Source of the DNA: Candidatus Aminicenantota bacterium
GTDB lineage: Bacteria > Acidobacteriota > Aminicenantia > S016-38
Direction: 5' to 3'
NCBI GenBank assembly: GCA_027062035.1
Contig: JAMOUL010000172.1
Location: 1 to 9,417, forward strand
DNA length: 9,417 nucleotides
The translations under genes and the position numbers were made by a program. Shown here piece after piece: positions 1 to 5,716 of this stretch. How positions within the stretch are numbered: the first letter of the stretch is position 1; each line of letters begins with the position of its first letter. The notes beneath the pieces were generated by a model. That model did not search any database. It was not told the DNA's origin and saw nothing but the letters and a program-made list of their open reading frames with translations.

Positions 1-1
1 G

Positions 2-529
2 AAGTTTATGAAAGTTCTTAATAAGTTTAAGGGAATGGACCTGCGTAGTCTTGCGGAGGATGAAATAATAGAGGAATTAAAAAGGGATAACATGGTGAAG
101 GAAGTAATTGTGAAAAAGGTATTCCCGCATACTCTAATAGTAAAGATTAAAGAAAGGAAGCCTGTGGCCTGCTATATTTCCAGCCGTGATCAATATACCA
201 TCGATAGTGACGGCAGGGCTTTTCTTAAAGGATGTATGGACGGGCTAATAGTTCTAAAGTCCTCTGAAGTTCCAATTGGGTTCCAGCTGGATTTTGTAAA
301 GGACAAACATTATCTTGGCGATGATTGTGAGTGGGTTGATTTTGTCTCACCATTCTCCATTAACCTGAAATTTAAAGGCTTCAATTATACAGTGATGCTG
401 CCAGTTGAAAATTTTGAGGATAAATACAGGGAGGCAAAACGGATATTGCCCCTTTTATCAGGGATTTATACTTTCTCCTACGCGGATTTCAGGGCGGAAA
501 ATAAAATTTACTTAGGAAGGAAAAAATGA
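2..529 (+). CDS. ftsQ: Cell division protein FtsQ/DivIB, 5' end cut by window edge
   Basis: FtsQ is a bitopic inner-membrane divisome protein that connects early and late division proteins through its extracytoplasmic POTRA and beta domains. The frame is open to the left edge (two codons precede the first visible ATG at position 8), so that ATG is internal. The cytoplasmic tail, membrane helix and first POTRA strand are missing. What remains starts in the POTRA domain: a GMDLRSL segment matches the usual G-x-N-L-x-x-L region, followed by a helix and then VKEVIVKKVFPHTLIVKIKER with KPVA, the classic FtsQ pattern of a VKxVxVxxxxPxTLxIxVxER strand-turn-strand ending in PVA. The roughly 115 residues after it are the less conserved beta domain, in which YTIDSDGRAF matches the usual 'vD..G..f' stretch. 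The stop codon overlaps the ftsA start (ATGA), so translation is coupled. Identification rests on the POTRA pattern plus the ftsA-ftsZ neighbours; the sequence alone is divergent. Confidence 0.88.
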   Translation, partial: KFMKVLNKFKGMDLRSLAEDEIIEELKRDNMVKEVIVKKVFPHTLIVKIKERKPVACYISSRDQYTIDSDGRAFLKGCMDGLIVLKSSEVPIGFQLDFVKDKHYLGDDCEWVDFVSPFSINLKFKGFNYTVMLPVENFEDKYREAKRILPLLSGIYTFSYADFRAENKIYLGRKK

Positions 530-1740
530 GCACCTTTGCAGTGGTAGACCTTGGATCAAGGAAACTGGTGGTGGCGATTGCCAGACCAGGAAGAGAGGGA
601 ACCCTGGAAGTTCTGGCTGTCCAGAGGGAAAATTCCAGGGGAATGGGAAGAGGGGTCATCAAAAATCTGAGAGAGGTAAAACAGGCATTGAAGGCAGCTA
701 TAGAAATGGCGGAAAAGGATTCAGATTCCGTGGTTGAAGATATCTATCTCAACCTGAGTGGAGTAAATGCCGATATTCTCACAGCTCTTGGAAAGACCGT
801 GGTGACAGGGGAATACATCACCAGAAAGGAAATTCTCCGGGCAATAGAAACAGCTAAAAGGATAACCATTCCTCAGCATAGAGAGATAATCCACGTTATG
901 CCAACAAAATACATCGTGGATGATCAGGAGGTAGAGGAGCCGGAGGGAATGTTTGGAGCGGTGCTCCAGGTTCAGGTACAGATAATAACCCATCTCCTCA
1001 CAGTGGTTAAAAACTTTGAAAACTGCGTGGAAGGAGCTGGTTTTTACCCCAAGGAAATGGTTCTAAATCAGGTGGCCGATATCTATGCACTTGTGACAAA
1101 GGAAGACAGGGAACTGGGGGTCATGCTTATAGACATAGGAGCCGAAACTACGGACGTGGCCCTTATATTGCAGAACGAAATTCACAGGATATTCTCCTAT
1201 GAAATTGGAGGAAAGGACTTTACCAGCGATATAGCCATAGGATTGAACACATCGATGAAGGAAGCGGAAAGGATAAAGGTAAAATATGCAAGACTGTTTT
1301 CCGAGGGAGAAGAAGAACTAATCAAGGTTCCCCTCATGGATGGAGGGGAGAGGAACATCACTTCAAATGAGCTTTACAGCATAATCTTTCCAAGGGCAGA
1401 ACAATTATTCACATGGATAAGAGAGGATATAGAGAGGGCGGGATGGGAACTACGGGCCACATCCGGAATAATTCTTACCGGTGGAGGGGCAATGCTTTCC
1501 GGACTCAAGGACTTCACCTCGGAATTTTTCAAAACAATGGTAAGGGTAGCCGGACCGGTTAATTTGAATAACATACTTAATTTAGATCAGGAATACACTT
1601 CTCCCGAGTACTCTACCTTTGTAGGGCTACTTAAATATGCCCAGGAAAGGGAAAGGTCAAATGGCAGGGGAGGACAGAGTATATTTCCTTCGATAAAAAA
1701 TGTATTCAAAAATATATTCAAAAAAAATCCCAGGGGGTAA
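526..1740 (+). CDS. ftsA: Cell division protein FtsA, actin-like membrane anchor of FtsZ
   Basis: FtsA is an actin-fold ATPase that tethers FtsZ filaments to the inner face of the membrane and recruits later division proteins. At 404 residues it is near the usual length. Visible parts are: phosphate-1 loop near residues 8-14 (DLGSRKL; the common form is DIGTSKV); an SHS2/1C region around residues 85-165, with MPTKYIVDD and the P-x-GMFG signature; phosphate-2 loop DIGAETTD at 203-210; adenosine motif LTGGGAM at 317-323; and a C-terminal amphipathic helix at about 385-400 (SIFPSIKNVFKNIFKK), the membrane-targeting sequence typical of FtsA. The start is fixed by AGGAAGG at 514-520, five A residues before the ATG. 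It overlaps ftsQ by 4 bases and is followed 3 bases later by ftsZ, in the same reading frame. The Gly-Gly-x-Thr common in phosphate-2 loops is Gly-Ala-Glu-Thr here, a minor variation. Confidence 0.96.
   Translation: MSTFAVVDLGSRKLVVAIARPGREGTLEVLAVQRENSRGMGRGVIKNLREVKQALKAAIEMAEKDSDSVVEDIYLNLSGVNADILTALGKTVVTGEYITRKEILRAIETAKRITIPQHREIIHVMPTKYIVDDQEVEEPEGMFGAVLQVQVQIITHLLTVVKNFENCVEGAGFYPKEMVLNQVADIYALVTKEDRELGVMLIDIGAETTDVALILQNEIHRIFSYEIGGKDFTSDIAIGLNTSMKEAERIKVKYARLFSEGEEELIKVPLMDGGERNITSNELYSIIFPRAEQLFTWIREDIERAGWELRATSGIILTGGGAMLSGLKDFTSEFFKTMVRVAGPVNLNNILNLDQEYTSPEYSTFVGLLKYAQERERSNGRGGQSIFPSIKNVFKNIFKKNPRG
1703..1726 (+). repeat. 12-base tandem direct repeat inside the 3' end of ftsA
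   Basis: Two adjacent copies (1703-1714 and 1715-1726) starting TATTCAAAAA differ at one base in 12. They keep the reading frame and encode the paired VFKN/IFKK units of the amphipathic membrane helix of FtsA. The second copy ends in a run of eight A (1720-1727). The repeat may simply reflect two similar helix turns, or a duplication by slippage. Confidence 0.6.
1732..1738 (+). promoter_or_regulatory. Shine-Dalgarno of ftsZ overlapping the ftsA stop codon
   Basis: AGGGGGT lies five A residues before the ftsZ ATG at 1744, and its last base is the first base of the ftsA TAA. Ribosomes finishing ftsA therefore terminate on the ftsZ initiation site, which predicts tight translational coupling of the FtsA and FtsZ dose. 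It fixes the ftsZ start. Confidence 0.8.
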
Positions 1741-1743
1741 AAA

Positions 1744-3036
1744 ATGGGAGAAAAAACAGCAATAAGTTTTGAGTTTGAGAGCGTCTCTTCCCCAAAAATA
1801 AAGGTTCTGGGGATAGGTGGGGGAGGATGTAACTCTGTGGACATGCTTATGGACGAAAAAATCAGCGGAATTGAATTAATCGCTGTAAACACTGACAAAT
1901 ATTCCCTCGAACGTTCCAGGGCTGAAATCAAGATCCAGATAGGGGAAACTGTTACAAGGGGAATGGGAACCGGCGGAGACCCGGACAAGGGAAGGGAATC
2001 TGCCCAGAAGGACTCTGATCGTGTGATGAAGGTCATAGAGGATACAGACATCCTTTTTATAGCTTCTGCCTTTGGCGGAGGAACCGGAACAGGAGCGACA
2101 CCGGTCATAGCAGAACTTGCCAAAAAAAGCGGGATACTTACAATAGCGTTTATAATGATGCCCTTTGAATATGAGGGCCCCTCGGTTGTGGAAATCGCGG
2201 AAAAAGGCCTTGTGGAACTCAGGGATTATGTGGACAGTCTCATGGTGGTGCATAACTCCAGTGCATTGAATATGGAGCTTACCAAAACCCCCATAGAGGT
2301 TTTCAGAGAAATCAATAGAATTCTGCTCAATGCTGTGGTGGGTATAAGGGATATTATCTTTAATCCCGCCTATATAAAGCTTGACCTTTCTGATGTAAAG
2401 AACTATCTGTACGGAAAGGGTAAAACTCTTATAGGAGTGGGAGAAGCCGATGGAGAAAAGAAGGGGGAAGAGGCAATAAGAAGGGCAATAAATTCTCCTC
2501 TTCTTGAACAGGAATCTATTGCTGGAGCCAGGTCTGTACTACTACACGTAACCCATGGTCATGATACAACCATGAAGGAAATCCTGAGAATAATGGAGAT
2601 CATAAGGGAAGAAGCCAGTGGAAAGATGGAAGATATAGATGTCAACCTGAAAACAGGGTTTTCCCTGAACGACGAATTTACCGGAAAAATAAGGACCACC
2701 GTGATTGCAACCGATTTTATTGAGGATGAGCTCGGGGAAACAGTTAAAGAAACAGAGGTGCTCGATAAAAGGACCGGAGAAAACCTCGGTGTTGAGGGTC
2801 CGGAACCTGTTCTACCCATGGACCCTGCAAAACCCAATGCAAAGGGAACTCCCTCCAGCGTCCCGACAATTAAGGGAGGCGAAGACTTCGAGCCTCCAGC
2901 CACAACAAGGAGAAAGGCTACAAGAAAACCTCCCTTCCTCACGAAAAAGGAAGAAGAGGAAAAGAAGGACATTCAGGCACGCTCAAGGAGCATTTTCCCT
3001 GCAAGCTTTGAAAAGTTCTTCGGGGAGGACGAATAA
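1744..3036 (+). CDS. ftsZ: Divergent cell division GTPase FtsZ
   Basis: FtsZ is the tubulin-like GTPase that polymerises at mid-cell into the division ring. At 430 residues it is somewhat longer than usual. Conserved parts: GIGGGGCNSV at 23-32 (T1), VNTD at 48-51, the RGMGTGGDP loop at 72-80, the tubulin signature FGGGTGTG at 110-117 (T4), FEYEG at 141-145 with the ribose-contacting Glu (E144), F187 and N191 (E. coli F183 and N187), and VIATDF ending the globular core. Departures: the T7 synergy loop reads IKLDLSD (211-217), so the Asn of NxDxxD is Lys212 while both Asp are kept; E. coli R142 corresponds to Val148; the usual IATG is IATD. The tail is disordered and charged, with PPFLTKK at 396-402 resembling the usual D-I-P-x-F-L-R partner-binding peptide, then about 28 more residues ending SIFPASFEKFFGEDE. 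Position directly after ftsA supports it as the main FtsZ; only 2 bases separate it from hutI. Confidence 0.95.
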   Translation: MGEKTAISFEFESVSSPKIKVLGIGGGGCNSVDMLMDEKISGIELIAVNTDKYSLERSRAEIKIQIGETVTRGMGTGGDPDKGRESAQKDSDRVMKVIEDTDILFIASAFGGGTGTGATPVIAELAKKSGILTIAFIMMPFEYEGPSVVEIAEKGLVELRDYVDSLMVVHNSSALNMELTKTPIEVFREINRILLNAVVGIRDIIFNPAYIKLDLSDVKNYLYGKGKTLIGVGEADGEKKGEEAIRRAINSPLLEQESIAGARSVLLHVTHGHDTTMKEILRIMEIIREEASGKMEDIDVNLKTGFSLNDEFTGKIRTTVIATDFIEDELGETVKETEVLDKRTGENLGVEGPEPVLPMDPAKPNAKGTPSSVPTIKGGEDFEPPATTRRKATRKPPFLTKKEEEEKKDIQARSRSIFPASFEKFFGEDE

Positions 3037-3038
3037 AT

Positions 3039-4283
3039 ATGAGGAAAAAGTTTAAATTCTCCCAGGTCATTACCCCCACCGGGAGAATGGGGAAAAGAGG
3101 GAAGGAAATGGACCATCTCCAGGTCTTTGAACCAGGAGAGATTCTGACGGAAAACGGAATGATTATAGAAGCAGGAGAAAAAACAGGCGATGCAGATTAT
3201 ACAGAGGAACATTTTGGGCTCATAGCAATTCCCGGCCTTGTAGATGCGCACAATCACCTTGTCTATGGAGGGAAGAGGGTGGAAGAATTCGAAATGAAAC
3301 TCAGGGGTGTCTCCTACATGGAAATTGCCAGGGCAGGGGGTGGAATAAAGTCCACCGTTAAGGCAACAAGAGAGGCTTCCAGAGAAGAATTGCTGGCACA
3401 ATCTCTCAGAAGAGCCTTTTATATGCTCAAGAACGGCACCACCGCATCTGAAGCAAAATCGGGCTATGGGCTTAACCTTGAGGATGAGATAAAACAGCTT
3501 GAAGTTGCGCGGGAACTTGGAGAAAAATTTCCAATGGATATAGTGCCGGTTTTCCTTGGTGGTCACGACATACCCCCTGACATGAAAAAGGAAGACTATC
3601 TGACCCTTCTGGAAAAGGAGGTCATTCCTGAAGTTGCAGGAAGAAAACTATCAAGATATTTTGATGCCTTCTGTGAAAGTGGGGTTTACGACACAACTGA
3701 CATAGAGAGGATGTTCAGGGCAGCAAAGGACTACGGATTCAAGCTTCGTCTTCACACCGAGGAATTCACCCATATGGGAGGAATCCCCCTTGCAGTGGAA
3801 TATGGAGCGGTATCTGTGGACCACATACTATTTGCAGATGAAAAGGATATAAAATTACTGGGAAGGTCTGAAACTGCTGCGGTTATTATGCCCACTGTCA
3901 GCTTCTTTCTCCGGATGGAAAAATATGCACCTGCCAGAAGAATTATAGATGAAGGAGGCCTGGTTGCCCTTGGCACAGATTTAAACCCGGGAAGTTCACC
4001 TGTGGAATCACTGTTTTTTGCGATGTGGTTCGCAGTTTTCAAACTCAACCTTACCATGGAGGAAACAATTACAGCTGCCACCATAAACTCTGCTCATGTG
4101 CTTGGGATAGCAGAAACCAACGGCACTCTTGAAAAGGGAAAGAAGGCAGATTTTATTGTCCTGGACGTAGAAGACTACAGGGAAATTTTCTACAGGCCTT
4201 CAGAAACTCACATAGTAAAGGTATACAAGGAAGGCAGGGAAGTATTCGGAATAGAACCCTATTTGCGGGAAATGGGCATGTAA
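3039..4283 (+). CDS. hutI: Imidazolonepropionase (amidohydrolase, histidine degradation)
   Basis: HutI is a cytoplasmic metal-dependent hydrolase that opens 4-imidazolone-5-propanoate to N-formimino-L-glutamate, the third step of histidine breakdown. At 414 residues it is the normal family length. The metal ligands known from the family are present: H71 and H73 (HNH; usually HTH), H239 and D314 (TDLNPGSS). The residues that define HutI rather than another amidohydrolase are also there: R80, the KSGYGL motif with Y143, H176 (GGHDIPP), E242 and H262 (DHI). EFEMKLRGVSYMEIARAGGG follows the usual 'EFe.Rl.G..Y.ei...GGGI' pattern. The start is two bases after the ftsZ stop, with GGGGAGGA at 3022-3029 inside the ftsZ end. 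No other hut gene is in the window. Its last 25 bases overlap, on the opposite strand, the end of the FHA-GGDEF gene. Confidence 0.95.
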   Translation: MRKKFKFSQVITPTGRMGKRGKEMDHLQVFEPGEILTENGMIIEAGEKTGDADYTEEHFGLIAIPGLVDAHNHLVYGGKRVEEFEMKLRGVSYMEIARAGGGIKSTVKATREASREELLAQSLRRAFYMLKNGTTASEAKSGYGLNLEDEIKQLEVARELGEKFPMDIVPVFLGGHDIPPDMKKEDYLTLLEKEVIPEVAGRKLSRYFDAFCESGVYDTTDIERMFRAAKDYGFKLRLHTEEFTHMGGIPLAVEYGAVSVDHILFADEKDIKLLGRSETAAVIMPTVSFFLRMEKYAPARRIIDEGGLVALGTDLNPGSSPVESLFFAMWFAVFKLNLTMEETITAATINSAHVLGIAETNGTLEKGKKADFIVLDVEDYREIFYRPSETHIVKVYKEGREVFGIEPYLREMGM

Positions 4284-5134
4284 GCTATTGTCCTGTTTTT
4301 CCCTGATTTCTTTGCTTCATAAAGGGCATTATCAGCCTGCTCAATGAGCTCATCCATTGAGGAAGCTGTTAATGGAAAACAGGATATGCCTGCGCTCACT
4401 GTAACCTTTATCAACTGATGAAACGCCTTTATTTCAACCCGTTCTATTTCCTCCCTTATCCTCTCGGTTAAATTTACAGCTCCTTCCACATCAGTGCCCG
4501 GAAGAAGAAGGGCAAATTCTTCACCCCCGTACCTCGCTGCTATGTCCTGGGTTCTTTTCTGGGAATTTATAATCTTTGCCACTTCCTTAAGTACAACATC
4601 TCCTGCAGGATGACCAAACCTGTCGTTTATGTGCTTAAAGTCATCAAGGTCCATCATAATAAAGGAAAGCAACCGCTCCTGTCTTCTGGCTATTTCGAAC
4701 TGAAGTTTTAATTCATCCATAAAGAAGGCTTTGCTGAGCAGACCAGTAGTTCCATCATAAACAGCCATCTTATAGAGCCGCTTGAAAAATTGGGTGTCGT
4801 ATTCGTCCTTATAATGGAACTTTATGATGGTCTCTCCCACCCGGATCTTATCCCCTGACATAAGGATTTTCTTGGAATTTATCCTTATCTCATTAACATA
4901 GGTTCCATTGGATGAGCCCACATCCTCTATCTCATAAAAACCTTCTTTAACAGGTCTTATCACACAATGGCGACGGGAAACCATTCGATCGGCAAGTTTA
5001 AAGGTTGCCTCCTTGCTTCTCCCGATAAGTACGGGCTCATCTCCCAGCTGTATTTCCTTCCCGAAATCGAAATTTGTTCCCCATATAACAGTTAAATATG
5101 GATAGGGACTTGCTAAAGGCCTGTTGTTCTCCAT
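4259..5134 (-). CDS. FHA domain-diguanylate cyclase (GGDEF) fusion
   Basis: This is a soluble 291-residue signalling protein expected to make cyclic di-GMP from two GTP, controlled by an N-terminal phosphothreonine-binding FHA domain. FHA, about residues 34-107: IGRS at 37-40, SRRH at 53-56, SSNGTYVN at 74-81 and GDKIRVG at 94-100, so the phosphopeptide-binding Arg, Ser, His and Asn positions are kept. GGDEF, about 122-288: DGTTGLL entry motif at 127-133, metal-binding D162 in MMDLDDFK, NDRFGHPAGD at 170-179, catalytic GGEEF at 203-207, and an inhibitory-site RTQD at 194-197 exactly five residues before it. It therefore looks catalytically active and subject to product inhibition. No membrane segment or signal peptide is seen. 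The codon just before the ATG is TGA, so no longer start is possible. There is no Shine-Dalgarno; a weak TAGATT nine bases upstream could be a -10 box. It lies 15 bases after efp, probably in the same operon. A Ser/Thr kinase feeding the FHA domain is not in the window. Confidence 0.93.
   Translation of the reverse strand: MENNRPLASPYPYLTVIWGTNFDFGKEIQLGDEPVLIGRSKEATFKLADRMVSRRHCVIRPVKEGFYEIEDVGSSNGTYVNEIRINSKKILMSGDKIRVGETIIKFHYKDEYDTQFFKRLYKMAVYDGTTGLLSKAFFMDELKLQFEIARRQERLLSFIMMDLDDFKHINDRFGHPAGDVVLKEVAKIINSQKRTQDIAARYGGEEFALLLPGTDVEGAVNLTERIREEIERVEIKAFHQLIKVTVSAGISCFPLTASSMDELIEQADNALYEAKKSGKNRTIAYMPISRK
4267..4303 (+). terminator. Possible hairpin across the hutI stop codon (weak)
   Basis: GGGAAA (4267-4272) can pair with TTTCCC (4298-4303). 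Inside it GGGCA (4274-4278) can pair with TGTCC (4289-4293), with one G-U and a 10-base loop, separated by an asymmetric internal loop. It spans the hutI TAA and lies just past the convergent overlap. The following sequence is T-rich but not a clean T run, so termination is only a possibility. Confidence 0.25.
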
Positions 5135-5149
5135 TCAAGATTTAATCTA

Positions 5150-5716
5150 TCACTTTTGCTTCGCACGTTCAATGTATTTTAACTCCTGGGTATCTATTTT
5201 TATTACATCTCCCTTTTCTATAAAAAAGGGCACGGAAATCTTCAGTCCCGTCTCCAGAACAGCAGGCTTATTACTCGCTGCTGCAGTGGCTCCCTTGAGG
5301 TAAGGTTCTGTCTCCACAACTTCGAGCTCTACGGTCTTGGGCGGAATAACTCCCACTGGCTTTCCGTCGTGCATCTCTATTTCAAACTCCACATCGGGTT
5401 TTAGAAAATAAATGGAGTCTCCAATCATATCTTTATGTATTGGTATCTGTTCATAGGTTTCATTGTTCATAAAATAAAACAGGTCACCATCGTTGTAAAT
5501 GTAGGTCATGGAAACCCTTTCAAGGTAGGCCTGTTCAATCTTTTCTCCTGATTGGAGCCTGAGCTCAATCTGTCTTCCATCCTTTAAACTCTTAAGCTTC
5601 AATTTAACAATGGCATACCCTCTTCCCTGGGTATGGTGAAAAACATCTGTAACCTTGTAGAGTTCTCCTTCGATTTTAAGGGTCATTCCCTTTTTCACCT
5701 GGGTGACTGGAATCAT
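5150..5716 (-). CDS. efp: Translation elongation factor P with atypical tip loop
   Basis: EF-P binds between the ribosomal P and E sites and rescues ribosomes stalled at polyproline. At 188 residues it has the standard three-domain length: KOW-like domain I (about 1-64), then two OB domains ending in the family C-terminal pattern G-D-V-I-K-I-D-T-x-E-x-x-Y-I-x-R. KVTDVFHHTQGRGYA holds the domain I tip: the usual Pro-Gly-Lys or Pro-Gly-Arg is Gln30-Gly31-Arg32, so the residue facing the P-site tRNA is Arg and the preceding Pro is missing. The start is set by an excellent AGGGGAGGT (5730-5722) five bases before the ATG. That site and the first 41 bases of efp lie inside the upstream peptidase gene, implying co-transcription. 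A GATAAT at 5750-5745 could be an internal -10 box, but no good -35 accompanies it. No EarP, EpmA or YmfI-type modification gene is visible here. Confidence 0.95.
   Translation of the reverse strand: MIPVTQVKKGMTLKIEGELYKVTDVFHHTQGRGYAIVKLKLKSLKDGRQIELRLQSGEKIEQAYLERVSMTYIYNDGDLFYFMNNETYEQIPIHKDMIGDSIYFLKPDVEFEIEMHDGKPVGVIPPKTVELEVVETEPYLKGATAAASNKPAVLETGLKISVPFFIEKGDVIKIDTQELKYIERAKQK

Noticed and set aside
8..10. ATG at position 8 as a true ftsQ start
   Set aside because: The protein begins in the middle of the POTRA domain without the membrane helix, and the frame is open to the window edge.
1720..1743. Programmed frameshift or readthrough producing an FtsA-FtsZ fusion, since the two genes share a frame and an A8 run precedes the stop
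   Set aside because: A separate strong Shine-Dalgarno and ATG serve ftsZ, and the run is followed by an ordinary TAA; nothing positive supports a fusion.
1587..2123. 178-codon minus-strand open frame across the ftsA-ftsZ junction
   Set aside because: Low-complexity Ser/Pro/Ile translation that mirrors purine-rich FtsA and FtsZ codons; a shadow frame.
2559..2972. 137-codon minus-strand frame opposite the FtsZ tail
   Set aside because: Ser/Phe/Val-rich shadow of the Lys/Glu-rich FtsZ tail; no initiation signal.
2973..3566. 197-codon minus-strand open frame opposite the ftsZ end and hutI start
   Set aside because: Entirely antisense to two well-identified genes, with no recognisable domain.
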